From Atriophallophorus winterbourni (Eukaryota > Platyhelminthes > Trematoda > Plagiorchiida > Microphallidae), in assembly GCA_013407085.1 (NCBI GenBank), contig JACCGJ010023307.1, positions 52,054-116,053 on the forward strand: a DNA stretch of 64,000 nucleotides, given 5' to 3'. The stretch's first letter is position 1. Each line of letters starts with the position of its first letter. The notes beneath the pieces are model-generated. The model was not told the DNA's origin and made no database searches. It saw only the letters and a list, made by a program, of their open reading frames with translations. Of the stretch, positions 23,680-34,739 are shown piece after piece. Both the position numbers and the translations under genes were made by a program.

Positions 23680-23935
23680 CAGACGTGAATACTAGCCCAC
23701 TTGTTTATAGCAGCCTCGTAAGTAAACGCGAAACTTTACAGCTAAGCTCCGGAACCAAACTCCATTGGAAGAACGTAAGATACATTGAAGGGGAAACAAA
23801 ATAATATCTACTAACCTTGATTTACTTGAGCGGCTATATAATTGATCGGAGAACACGGAATGAGGTTTTTTACCAATAATAATATTTTACAGGTCATAAT
23901 CTGATAAAACCTAACCATGTTAATATTAATGCAAA
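23680..23935. repeat. Single-copy relative of the 5' part of module R
   Basis: Aligns with 31120-31350 and its copies: CCCACTTGT..ATAGC.GCCT, the GCGGCTAT.TAA acceptor block, ACCAATAA.AAT, TTACAGGT.ATAATCTGATAAAACC. It is more diverged than the R copies, consistent with being the founder locus. Confidence 0.65.
23816..23833 (-). CDS. 18-bp micro-exon candidate (single-copy relative of R exon)
   Basis: Donor GTTAGT (23810-23815), acceptor AATTATATAG. It encodes AQVNQ in the shared phase. The length is the same as the R-module exon at 31224, 35913, 41608, 54365 and 60633, and the entry bases CC GC are conserved. Six related copies of one length with no in-phase stop support a real exon. Confidence 0.5.
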
Positions 23936-23972
23936 ATAAAATATTCATTTGCATGCTTTTCCGTCACAAAAC

Positions 23973-24016
23973 ACCCCACGACCGGTTTCGTGCTGTTCGC
24001 ACTCATCAGGAAGGGA
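23973..24016 (-). ncRNA. Hammerhead-ribozyme-like motif, best-preserved copy
   Basis: The minus strand reads CTGATGA (24003-24009), then GTGC, a 5-base loop GAACA, GCAC (a perfect 4-bp stem II, 23990-24002), then GAAAC (23985-23989). ACCGGT, which can form the A15.1-U16.1 side of stem III with itself, is followed by the cleavable triplet GTC (23980-23982) and GTGGGGTGT. The strand before CTGATGA (CTGTCCCTTC) can pair partly with that tail as stem I (G-C, mismatch, G-U, three G-C). All invariant core bases are present. Minimal stem III types of this kind are known from schistosome and other metazoan satellites and usually act as dimers. Activity is untested. Confidence 0.6.
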
Positions 24017-24050
24017 CAGTAGGATCAGGATCCGCATGCGCTTGAAACAA

Positions 24051-25159
24051 TGTAGGAAGCTCTCTTTGCTTACACATAAATTTGAATGATGTTGAGATAA
24101 ACTAAAAAATTTTTTTCTTATAAGTATCGAGTTTGTTATCTAGACTATCGACACTGAAACCTCTCAAACACCTCATAAGATAGCAGATTGCGAGAATGAA
24201 GTTTCAATAGGAGAAATTAATAATCAAACCAAAAATGTTTTTCGGAATCTTTGAATCAAATCATAACCATTTCTGAAACAACTGGTGTCATCAGTCACAC
24301 ATGTGAAGCATGTTTGCAAAAAAGACGTAATATATGTAACGATCGTAAGTTGTCGAATTGATGACATTAAAATTTAAGTCTACAAATATGTGTTATTGCA
24401 TTCGTGAATAATCAACGGAAAAAAATTATTTTGAAATTTTGTTGAATCCAGTTAAGTTTCATTGCGTTTCCCAGTATTAGCAATGAGGTACTGTGAAACA
24501 ATTACTTGTTGTTACTTCCTTGTAGTAAGTTCACCCTGATCTCTTATTGGTGATTTGTCCTAATCGAAATCCAAAACACTGTATTCTTTTCAAAACCTAT
24601 TTCTACATCTAATTTGATGCAACAATTAATAATGCTCTTTAATTTAAAAAAAAGATTAAAAACTAAATTTAGGACTCAACAATGTTCGGTTCTACCTCAA
24701 AGCTAATGTAAAAATTAATTATTTGATAAACCGACACTAAGTTATGTGTTTCGCTTTCCCCGATTTACACAATGCATTTTATTTGTTTCAAAGGACAATT
24801 GAGGCTATCACCAGGATTGCTTAGAAAATTTATAACGGTTAAGTATCCCTACTGTAACGTTTGCGTTCTTGTAAGAAAGAATTTTTAATTGTGACAATGA
24901 CAGAAGACATATCGATCGAAAATATATGTTTCGGTTATTTGTTTTCCAGGTGTTTTCGTTTGGTAAAACGGTGGCGCTAAGGAAATTCGGTATAAATGGC
25001 TTAACACGGTAGTTTGTTCAAAATACACAGCGCATTAGAATATACACAATATATGTAACAATGAATTATTTTGGGTGTTTGATGATCCCACCACATGAAA
25101 CCCCGGTCCTTGTAGTTATTGAACCCTTTTCTGGATTTAAGGGTTCATTATCTTCACAC
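24051..25159. other. No gene recognised (probable intron)
   Basis: AT-rich, with no domain or recognised repeat. Confidence 0.35.
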
Positions 25160-25350
25160 GACAATGGTTTAGATTTTATTTATCAGGCAGTGTTTCATCT
25201 GCTTCTTCTGACGTCACTGTACCGTCTCTAAGTATTTCTGAATATGCCTATCATCACACTTAAATTGAAAGTGAGTTTTAAAGTTTTGGTCGATCACCAT
25301 TGTTGCTTGATGACAGGGGTATACTGAAGAAATTTGTAGCTACACACTAC
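25160..25350. repeat. Module S, copy 1
   Basis: Related to 36375-36560: TTTATCAGGCAGTGTT, CTGACGTCACTGT.CCGTCTCTAAGTAT, ATCATCACACTT, GATCACNATTGTTGCT. Confidence 0.8.
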
Positions 25351-26219
25351 CGCGTTGCTTTCGTTTGAGCTATGAAAGCAATTGTTAATTGTTGTGTTGT
25401 TGTTGTTTGGCGACCTTCTTCGCAGAAACAGCCTCTAAACGCTTGTAAAGATATGACTACGCTGGTTGCTCCATAAGATCACGGAAACGTCAATCTTATT
25501 CCCAGCAGTAAACGTTTACGTAGATTCTAGAAATGAACTCAGTAAAGTAACCACGCATAATCAATTCAAATATCCATTTTAATGTATCGTTAATTTGTTC
25601 AGTGTACGTGCATTACAAAAATTTGAGGAGCCTGGGTGGCGAACCAAACGTGTTATGAAAGTAGGTCTGATGGTTTCGGAACAAATCACCGTACGGAGTT
25701 TGGACTATTATTCTAGGTCGTATCTCGGTCTATTAGAAAACAGTTTCTCGCTCGATTAGTTAAATTTGTTACAGATTACACTAACACGTTTTCCGAAATT
25801 TGTGCATCAACCGTCGCATTGTAATCCGTTGGTTTCAGATGAACAGACGGTTTGCTCTTCATTACCATTTTGATGTCAGAGGTGTTTAGGTGAGACATGG
25901 AAATGACTATCCGTTTTACAAATGTGGAGTCTTCATAAAGGAGCGCTGCGCGAGAAACATTGGAGATATATACGTTGGCGTCGAATGATCTGCCGATATG
26001 TTCATATTTGTCTGCTTGGTATTAAAGATTATATTATCCGATTTTATTTGTGTTACAGGTTAACATATGTTCTCATCTTCTAATAGACTTTTAAATAAAT
26101 CCATTATTATTTATAATTTCAGCTCTAAACTCAAAATGCTTTTTACGGCTTTTATTGCTCAAACCCCATCAAAATGTTTCTTCAATTAGCATCGATATCA
26201 CGTCAGCGATAAATGTAAT
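25351..26219. other. No gene recognised
   Basis: AT-rich, no supported feature. Confidence 0.35.
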
Positions 26220-26420
26220 TTGACATTTTGCGTGACACTTGTTGAACAGTTAAGACATATGACAGTATTTAACCGAAGTGATGTGTTGCCCACATACTCC
26301 AAAATTACACTCCACCACCGGTTTCTAGCTTTTGGCCGTCATCAGGTTGATACAGTAATACTAGTTTTTGTTAGTGTTGAAAACAAATTTCAGGAAATGC
26401 GAACAACACATCACATTGAT
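26220..26420. repeat. Satellite M, isolated unit with hammerhead-like core
   Basis: A single diverged M unit. On the minus strand it retains CTGATGA (26339-26345), GAAAC (26321-26325) and the ACCGGT palindrome (26317-26322). The base after ACCGGT is G, giving a non-cleavable GTG triplet. Confidence 0.75.
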
Positions 26421-26424
26421 CATC

Positions 26425-26530
26425 TTTGAGCGCCTTGCGTGCTTGATCACAAATCACTATGTGATTCGGTAGTTGAATATCGTGTTTCGTTTTAAAAAAC
26501 CCATGCAACAGCTTTATCGAATTATAAACA
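26425..26530. repeat. Inverted half-unit of satellite M
   Basis: Reads as the reverse complement of the first half of an M unit (GTGCTTGA.CACAAATCACTATGTGATT, then CCCATGCAACAG). With the forward unit at 26220-26420 it makes a head-to-head arrangement. The same inverted piece starts the P copy at 48866. Confidence 0.75.
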
Positions 26531-28632
26531 TGTCAACTAGTAACCACTTTCTAACAGTTAACACATGATAGTTGATGGATAGATTGTTTAAAAAATGCTC
26601 ATTGCCATGCGTTTTTATCACACACAAAAACCACGATATTTCATTTCATAGGGATCAAAATAAACATAAAGCAGTAACAATATCGATACAGCATGTTTAG
26701 TTGTCAGTATTACTTCGAGAAATTTGCTAATTTACATGCTGCGTTTTGTGTATCTACTGGCACTATTAAACGAGTTGGCTACATCTGAGAGCTGATCCAC
26801 AGAAACAAATCAATGAAAGAATGAAGATCACAAAATTCAATTTTACTGCACACGTCACGATCCGCCGTTGATACTAACATGCTGTACGAGAAAATCGGTC
26901 ATAGCTAACTTTAGATCAATATACGGAAATAACATTGATCTGGTAATATTATGAAACCTATATTCATATGTATCGGTGATATAGAAATTCCAACCGCACG
27001 TCGACATTCATTCAGAAATAATGCAAGATAATATGTGGTGTGCTTTGAAGTTGCGCGGAGACTGCGCCGGATAATGATCTTCAAATATACGGAACCCGAT
27101 CAAATTTCAAAATAATGTTTTGTAAAACAGAAGAGGGTTTACCAGATTCATCAATCCTCCGTTGTTCTTGTATTTGAATGTATCTATTTGAAGTTCCGCA
27201 TTTTTTTCCTTAATTCGGTAGAGTTTTCTCGCACAAAAGCTTTCGATTTATACTATATAAATATAGACCCGGGCATGCGGAAGATCTTACTATCAATGTC
27301 ATGGTCTTGGAAACACATCCGCATCCGCGTTCATTTCAAACTTGAACACCTGTGTCACTCGTTTTTCACTTACTGACCGAATGGTCGTAATCCGCATGGA
27401 TACATACAGTGGAGAAATGGTGAAATTTTGAAGCTTTTCTTGGTATTCAAATCAATAAGATTAACCTCATAAACCGTGTCCTGGGAAATTTTATTGATTG
27501 AAAAGTGGTTATTCTAAGATCGGTTCTATTGTGCAATTTTTTCAAAACACACGTTATTGTTCACGTGTTGAGGCGGGAGACTTTTTGCACTCTGTTTTTT
27601 AAGGTTATGATACAAGTTTGTTTTGTGAACGATCATACATAAGTAAACCAGCATGGAGACGCAAATTATTTTTTTACTTCATTCCAAAAAACATTTGTAT
27701 CCCCAATCCATGTTCTCATCCATTAAACCAGTAGATAAACGGCACTGGTGCGTTAAAGTTTTTCATGTGTGAAACAGAAGCCACAATACCGACGATTGTG
27801 GACAGAATAGATGTAATACGCATTATACAGTGCGTGTGTGACTAATACACTAACGTCTTGGACAACGGAACAATGCGAGCAATTTGTTCATCAAAGTTAT
27901 CTTCATCAAGAAAAGTGAAAATTTTTTCTCTCAATGTTTTATAACATGAAGCTATCCGATTCTCCTCAGGAAAAAGGAATATATCAGCGATAAAATAAGA
28001 AAAGCAGTTCATCCCATTTTTTGTTGATATGTTATTTTGCTATAAAATTTGAATTCGTTAAGCTTTATCAACAGCTATGAATAATCAATGTTTTTAATGA
28101 AAATATATTGCGCTCGGAAAACCAATATACATTATTGCTTTCTGAGATAAGATGAAACGATAGGAAACTCAGATCTGTGGTATCGTGGGTACGTTTGATG
28201 TGACGACACATGTAGATCCATGGGATGAAGATGTAAGTTTTTTTTCTAGGAATGTGTTTATGGCCAAAAATGCAACCAGAGTGCTTAGTAATAGTTTCTG
28301 TGGTTTGTTTCACGTAAAACAAACTCACAAGGCCAAAATGTTTACTTCAGTTAAGTTGCGATTGAGACACAAACGAAGTCAATGTGTAAGCTATGTGTAA
28401 GTTATATCAGCCTCATAGATAAATCATTAAGTATTTTACTGGGACATATTCAGTAGTCAAAAAACTGAAAGGTAATTGTGTGTATGGCACGGAATATCGA
28501 ATAAACACAAGTTTGTGGCTATCACAGATTTCGTTGTACCAGTCTTATACCACCGTAGTTTACAAATTGACGCGTTGGTAATCAATAAAAAAATTTAGAT
28601 TTGCAATTTACAAATACATTCTCAATACTTAC

Positions 28633-28650
28633 TTGATCCGGTTCCGGTAA
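28633..28650 (-). CDS. 18-bp micro-exon candidate in module P
   Basis: Acceptor GTTCGTTTTACAG, strong donor GTAAGTATT (28627-28632). It encodes TGTGS in the shared phase. The copy at 50694 has the same splice sites but is 27 bp long: the 9-bp difference keeps the frame, which is what a translated exon would require. Confidence 0.55.
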
Positions 28651-28799
28651 CTGTAAAACGAACAAAATCAAATAAATTTCTGATCATGGACCTACAATTT
28701 GCGTCAGCTGATGATTTACGAACATATCATATATGATATTCAAAATCATGTGGTGAGTTAATCTCATTTTGACTGTCATAATGAACTCGCATCGAGTTC

Positions 28800-29565
28800 A
28801 ACACAGAATAAAAAAATCGTTTTTCATGATTGTAGTGCAACCATTTATAATTAAAAAAAAGAGTAAATCAAAATGCTTTCAGTTATTTTCTTGGAAGTGG
28901 GACACGTTCAAATCGATCCAACAGCAGGGAATTGAGTAATCAGTGTTGCAATACCTTTCTATACAGAAATGAGTAATTATATATCAAACTGTAGGATAAG
29001 TGTGTAGTTACAATAATGGAATAAAAAACATTTTTATGGCAACCATTGAACTGAGCATTTGCTTAAAACCTTTGTGGCCGCGCTCCCTGAACGGATGCTG
29101 AACTATTTTATACTAACAAATACAGCTGTGGTTTTACGTTCAGCTAAACCAGCTCAAACATGAATCCAAAATATATAGATTCTAATATTTATCAAAATTA
29201 TAACAGATTAGTGTTTGTCTTAATATTTGAAATAGTATCATCGTTAGAAATTCAAATGCCCCGTAGTTAATAAACATATGTGTAATTAACGATAATTTAA
29301 AATGCAGAATAGTTATTTTTGCAGATTATGGTCATATTCCAAACGATCTTGTCTATCGTAAACGACAATTGGGACATCCACCATTGGGCAGACCGCAGTT
29401 GCGGTACATCTAACACACCGTATAAACACGATTGAGTTTATTGAAATGTAAGCGTTATTCACAAACCCGATTGATTTATTTATTGGACAGAGTTATATAA
29501 TTGATATAAATTGTTTATAAATCCAAACAATAAAATATTCAAATTTTCAAAAGTACGTACGACGA
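28800..29565. repeat. Module Q, copy 1, with LINE scrap
   Basis: Collinear with 52615-53375 and partly with 47315-47745. Near 29325-29412 it includes a LINE scrap (coding YGHIPNDLVYRKRQLG...GRPQLRY) matching the C-terminal region of the LINE at 58036-59743; the 47.7-kb copy carries the LINE on to its 3' end. Confidence 0.8.
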
Positions 29566-31005
29566 ACCATGACATTCAAACATAGAATCCCGTAGTATTT
29601 TGTGGTCAAGCACTAAAAGCGCTGATGCATGATCAAAATGATGTGTTGCAAACATCCATCACAGTAACACTGCACTACTGGCTGCTGGCTGTTTCCCGTC
29701 ATCAGGTGGAGACAGTAAGATTAGGTTCAGTGAGCCTTGACACAGTGGATAAATGGTAAACTAGTTTATACTTAAAAGCCACTGTTGCATAGGGTTCGAA
29801 CAACAAACCGCGATGTTCAAACACTGAATCACATAGGGATTTGTGGTAAAGCAATCAAGGCTTTATTGATCACCAAAGTAATGTGTTGCTCACATTTCCT
29901 GAAATTACTCTATTTTTGGGGATTTTGGCTGTTTGTTATCATCAGGTGGATAGAGTATGATTAGGTACAGTTAGCATTGAAACAGTGGGTAAATCGTACA
30001 AGAGTGTATACTTCTATGCCGCTGTGGCAAAAGTGTTCGTACAACGAATCTCGATGTTCAAACACAGAATCACATAGTTATTCTTGGTCTAGCACTCATG
30101 ACGCTAATGGATGTCCAGAGTGATGTGTTGCTCACAACCCTAGAAATAACGATGCATTACCGGTATCTGGCTGTTTGAGGTCATTAGGTGGATACAGAAA
30201 GATTACGTTCAGTGAGCCTTGAAACACTGGATAAATGATAAACTAGTTTAAACTTGCATGCTACTGTTGCTTTGGGTTCGTACCTTGAACCTCAATTTTT
30301 AAACACAGAATCATATAGTGATTTGTGTTCAAGTACTCAAGGCGCTCCGGGATGACCAACGTGATGTTTTGCTCACATGCCCGTAAATTACAATGCACAA
30401 CCGGTTGCTCGTTGTTTCCCTTCATCAAGTGGAGACAGAAAGAATAGTATCACGGAGCCTTGAAACAGTGGAAAAGTTGCAAGCAAGTGTATACATGAAT
30501 GCCACTGTTGCTTATGGTTGGTACAACCAACCACTGTGTTTAAATACAAAATCCTATATCAATTTGTTGTCACGGTTGTGGATGACCAAAGCTAAGTGTT
30601 TTTCACATCTTCTGTAATTACACTGCACTACCGGATTCTGGATGTTTGTTGTCATCAGGCGGAGTCAGACTTAGTGAGATTTAAAACAGTTGATAAATGG
30701 CAAACAAATGTATACTTGAGTGCCACTGGCTCGCAATGAACGTACAACGAACCACGATGCTCAAACCCAGAATCACAGTGATTTGTGGTCATGCACTCAA
30801 GGCGCTTAAGGATGACCAAAGCGATGTGTTTCTCACATCTACCACTAAACTACGGGTTTCTGAATGTTTGCCGTTATTAAGTGTACTTGATTAGGTACAT
30901 TAAGAATTGTAAGAGTATATAGGTGTTAAATAAGTGTATTCTTGAATGTCACTGTTGCGTAGGGATCGCACAACCAACCATGATGTTCAAACACAGAAAT
31001 AAACA
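29566..31005. repeat. Satellite M tandem array 1 (about six units)
   Basis: Landmark TTCAAACA-type sites fall at about 29575, 29816, 30057, 30297, 30537, 30761 and 30984, giving periods near 241, 241, 240, 240, 224 and 223. Each unit carries, on the minus strand, a CTGATGA-like block, a short stem with an AAACA loop, and a GAAAC-like block, in varying states of decay. Units are clearly diverged from one another. Open frames such as 30393-30617 are by-products. Confidence 0.9.
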
Positions 31006-31223
31006 CACACATAAATATTTTTATATAAATTGTAATAATAAAATAAGACAATTACCCCCTCATTAAAAAATCTCGCGTTTTCAATCTTGGAGCTTCAGCT
31101 AAATGTACCAAGAAATGCTCGCACTAACCCACTTGTAGATAGCGGCCTTGTTAATATGAACTAAACCGCAGTTGAAGAACTTACGATGATTTAAAACTAA
31201 TAAACAAATTCAAATTCACTGAC

Positions 31224-31241
31224 CTGGTGTTTTTTCGGCGG
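31224..31241 (-). CDS. 18-bp micro-exon candidate (R copy 1)
   Basis: Acceptor CAATCACCTTAATAG, donor GTCAGT (31218-31223). It encodes AEKTP in the shared phase. Homologous exons at 23816, 35913, 41608, 54365 and 60633 all stay open while differing at several codons. Confidence 0.55.
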
Positions 31242-32097
31242 CTATTAAGGTGATTGGAGAACTTATAATTATGATTTTGTACCAATAACAATTTGTTACA
31301 GGTTATAATATAATAATCTGATTATAATGTGATATTATCTGATAAAACCGAATAAAGTATATCATGATGGGAAATGCTGTGTCATTACGCAGAGATTTAA
31401 CTGATTGCAAGAAAATCAAAACTTCGTTCTTTTAAGTAAGAAGTTTTGCTATCCGAATTAAATTACTTTATGTTAACCATGATGCTAGAGAGTGCATTTA
31501 CGCGTATTGGTCTGTTCTTTGTTCATATTGACTAGCTCACGAACACAAAGTATATTAATATTTCTAATCTTCTAATGTTCGGCGAGACTAGTTTATATTA
31601 TTTTTAAACAACAGGTTGCAGCACTACTTGACACTATTATTACCAGCAATGCTAAAAAATTAGCATCATCATTTTCACATTGTTATTTGGAATTCAGAGA
31701 AATGCCATACATTACTGGGTACACTGATTTATTGATTTCGGTTTGGATAAAACCACTTCGTCCTGCCAGTGAAATTTGCTCGCAAGCTTGAACGATTAAC
31801 CGAGTGTGGAGAGAACTCATTATTGCAACCGTGAAGTTAACCTAGAATTTTTTAATCATTTATACAGATTCAAATAACTTTTACTGTTGAAAAATATAAT
31901 GAAAAAGAAAAATTATAGGACACTGTAGGAATGTATAAGAAATAAACTAAGCTAAACTTACATTTTTTATTCTTACTTTGAAAAGCGCAAGCCTGATTCA
32001 GGCAAATTGCAGCGCAGTCAAATACTGTAACTTCACTAAGATACAGCTAAGATGATACGGCCTAGTGGATCTAATAACGATACATTATAATTAACGT

Positions 32098-32300
32098 GAA
32101 CGTTGTATTGTCCACGAAATTGATATCATCAGCAATGTATCGCATGGGTCGTTATTTGGATCAAAACTGTTTCTTGGAAAATACGCTGTTTGTTTTCCGC
32201 TTCTAAACGACATGAAAGCTTTGCACAAACGGTCAAGAGAAAACAAACTGCAATGGGATGAGCAAAAAAATTGGGATTCCGGCATTTCTTACTCACGCAA
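32098..32300 (+). mobile_element. Fossil CR1-like RT fragment inside module R
   Basis: The frame encodes EIDIISNVSHGSLFGSKLFL, a decayed form of the (K)IDVTSGVPQGSLLGPKLFL box seen at 12045-12130 and 44870-44930, followed by unrecognisable sequence. It is present in the same place in R copies 3 (42480-42690) and 5 (61505-61690), so it pre-dates the duplication. Confidence 0.55.
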
Positions 32301-33289
32301 GCTGAAAAAAGGGGCGTGGATCATACAACAACAAATCTGTCTGGATTCGTGGTGCATACACACGCGCTTATGTCTGCTAAACGGATTGCGATAAATGCTT
32401 GAACATTTCCCCCTCGATCATATACGATAATTATAACCACATGTTTACACTCGAACCCACAATATGCTTTCCACCATGGCTGCAAATTGTTATTTTAATT
32501 TGAGCTTTTCATATCGTTTTTTTCAAAAAGACAAGAATTTATTGTTATTATACAACACTACAGGATGATGGTATTTATGAAAATGTGTAAAATATAATAC
32601 TAGAGGAATGGTGAATATCAAAAATGATATTCTTTGGCATGTGTAAGCCCAACGTCGCTCAAAACAACGCCAGGCCAATAGAGTGCACTATATTTGAAGT
32701 GGGGTTTCCCAAAGAAATTTGGCACGTACGGTAAACAACTGGCGCTAACATTTAATAACAGGAACGAGAGACGTAAAGGGATAATGTATATCCGCGTTTT
32801 ATTTCCATGACACAAACATCGAATATGTGTAATAGTTGATGTATTTGGCTGGATTATATTGCGTCTTATCCACATTAAGGTGAATTCACATACACCCAGA
32901 TGTTGGAATCGTTCGGTCTACAAAACATAACAAAGTTCCATTACCGATTTCGGTGCTCTGTGATATTTTGTATCGAAGGCAGCTATATTGTTTTCTCTTC
33001 TAAGTAGCAGATACCTCTTCTGCATTTTCCGTCGTATGGCTAACGAATTTCGGATTATCATTGTTAATGTAAGTAGCGAGAATCTTCAAAATGTAAAACG
33101 AAAGAAAACTAGCAATCTGGTGGCGTGTCAATATATATTGTCGCAGTTCTCGTGCATTCCACGTTTTCAACAAACCATACGTCAAGATAATTTTCCAAAT
33201 AGCTCCCTATCGAATGTTCAGTTGCCAATAGTTATGATAATGTGAAGGTCATTTTAAGATGGGTCATGGTGAATGCCAAAACGTTCTTG

Positions 33290-33400
33290 GCAGGCGGATG
33301 GGACTGAAATTCTTTGGTAGATATTCTCATATTATCCGCGAACAACACCAATTTGGAAGATTATTTACGAGAATTCACGTTACATGACCTCAATAACAAT
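33290..33400 (-). mobile_element. Antisense RT scrap (FADD-like box) inside module R
   Basis: The minus strand codes SKLVLFADNMRIS, close to the LFADD box of CR1-type reverse transcriptases. It is conserved in the R copies near 43690-43800 and 62590-62700. Too short to assign further. Confidence 0.45.
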
Positions 33401-33584
33401 GAATTGCATGACGGCAGATCGGCAGCTTCCATTGAATATGTCTAACGAAAATGAAATTTTGAATAGAATTAACAAATATATAATGTAACTTCAACGTTCA
33501 ATATTAACCGGTTTTTTGGGTTTGTAAATTACGATGTCATTTGAAAGAAACGGAGGAATTTAAATTAAATATCAGGTTCCTCAC

Positions 33585-33623
33585 CGTTTTTCATCATCAA
33601 CAATTCACGGACTGTCGGTTTGG
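33585..33623 (-). CDS. 39-bp micro-exon candidate (R copy 1)
   Basis: The acceptor AAATTCGATTTCAG is shared with the 69-bp exon at 21117; donor GTGAGG (33579-33584). It encodes KPTVRELLMMKN in the shared phase. Identical to the copy at 43976; the copy at 62865 differs at the first two codons (R, Q). Confidence 0.55.
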
Positions 33624-33730
33624 CTGAAATCGAATTTAATTTGGTTCAATAAATCATGGCTTAAAATGTTATAAAGAAGGCATTTTTAGTGATATGAAAA
33701 ACGTGAGTCAGAGCTGTCTTATATACTTAC

Positions 33731-33757
33731 ATGTTGATGGTCCTGGTGCAACGTAAT
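33731..33757 (-). CDS. 27-bp micro-exon candidate (R copy 1, type b)
   Basis: Acceptor TACCACTGTATTTCCAG, strong donor GTAAGTATA (33725-33730). It encodes YVAPGPST in the shared phase. Joined to the 39-bp exon it gives TCC and stays open. Copies at 44122 (acceptor lost), 63010 and, more diverged, 37571. Confidence 0.6.
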
Positions 33758-34473
33758 CTGGAAATACAGTGGTAAACATAACGAAAATATTGATGCTCTA
33801 ATTCTTAATGTTCCTAATATGCATATATATGTAATCCCAGGAGCTGACATATCATTATATGAAAATTTAGGTTTTGAGCACGACGTTTTATTAATCCGTT
33901 TTGTCCGTAGAGTTTTACTTTAATTTTTGATACTCATAAAGAAACATAAATAAACTCAAGCATTATTGCAGTGTAAATAATGTTTCTAGCACACACACAT
34001 AACAGAGTTAACAAACACAGATAAAACTCAGGTAAGACAGCCAACACAGATAACCAAGGTAAACACAGGTTAACCTCAACACAATTAAACTTTCATAATA
34101 TGGAAAGATCTCGTAAGCTGCACAGGAGTATACTGTCCAGCGATGGAGTGAGGACTTTTCGCTACATTATAATTTTATGGAGTGAGGATGTACTGCCACA
34201 CCGAATAATTTCATCAGATTAGTAGATTATATTTTGGCTTCATGGTGACGATACATAAATCTGACTAATGATTAGTTGGGATTTTACATGGGATGCATGT
34301 ATGGAGCTGGCATGATTTGATATAAGAATATTCTCAAAACGTTTCACTTACTACTTACGCTTATTTTATTCGAGATTTGATTAGACCTGTGTTGTCTTAA
34401 TCATATAAGCACAGGTGCTTTCATTCATCTTCATCTTTTGCAAGCTCATTTGATCCCTGATACTTGAATCTTT

Positions 34474-34507
34474 CCTAATGAGTGCAAACAGCAAGATACC
34501 TCTCGTG
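34474..34507 (+). repeat. Degenerate hammerhead-like block (family 1) in module R
   Basis: Plus strand: CTAATGAG, then TGC, AAACA, GCA, then AGATACC and TCTCGTG, aligning with the motif at 23973-24016 and the one at 37393. Core bases are mutated, so it should be inactive. It sits about 180 bases before the 27-bp exon at 34653. Confidence 0.55.
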
Positions 34508-34652
34508 CAATTTGTGTGATTGATGGAAATGCATGCAAATATGCCTTTTGTTCATGATCATGTGTTCAAATGTATTCGACGTATTTTTTACCTCATGGGC
34601 TCAAACTTGTTATTAGTACAAACGACATCCCTCGCTGTCTAATATACTTACA

Positions 34653-34679
34653 CTTTGGGGATGCTGGATGACGTTTATC
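34653..34679 (-). CDS. 27-bp micro-exon candidate (R copy 1, type a)
   Basis: Acceptor CCACTGTTTTTCCAG with a good pyrimidine tract, donor GTAAGTATA (34647-34652). It encodes KRHPASPK in the shared phase. The copy at 63900 encodes KRQPASPM with a weaker donor. Confidence 0.6.
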
Positions 34680-34739
34680 TGGAAAAACAGTGGAAAACAT
34701 AACGAAAATAATGATTCTCTAATTTTTAATGTTTTTAAT

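Larger units (their letters stand above)
26425..28790. repeat. Module P, copy 1
   Basis: Collinear with 48866-50830. About 300 bp here (roughly 26965-27265) and part of 27340-27430 are missing from the second copy. It contains the 18-bp micro-exon at 28633 (minus). A plus-strand frame at 28185-28400 is also open in the other copy (50251-50460). Confidence 0.85.
31005..34735. repeat. Module R, copy 1 (complete, 3.7 kb)
   Basis: Closely related to 41345-44686 and 60400-64000, and partly to 35690-36370, 37330-38100, 40906-41200 and 54115-54832. From 33440 to 34330 the copies are nearly identical. It carries four minus-strand micro-exon candidates (31224, 33585, 33731, 34653), a plus-strand RT fossil near 32098-32300, an antisense RT fossil near 33290-33400 and a degenerate plus-strand hammerhead block at 34474. 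It is flanked on both sides by M arrays. Confidence 0.9.

Noticed and set aside
29566..31005. CRISPR-like or coding tandem array
   Set aside because: Units of about 225-240 bp diverge along their whole length with no constant repeat plus variable spacer; this is a satellite.
31180..31210. 12-bp micro-exon in module R (donor GTAAGTTC)
   Set aside because: The acceptor AG is present only in R copies 1 and 2 and missing in copies 3, 4 and 5, so it is probably chance.
31930..31995. Minus-strand exon ending at a GTAAGTTTAG donor in module R
   Set aside because: The interval is 31 bp (or 16 bp with the inner donor), not a multiple of three, and the donor varies among copies.
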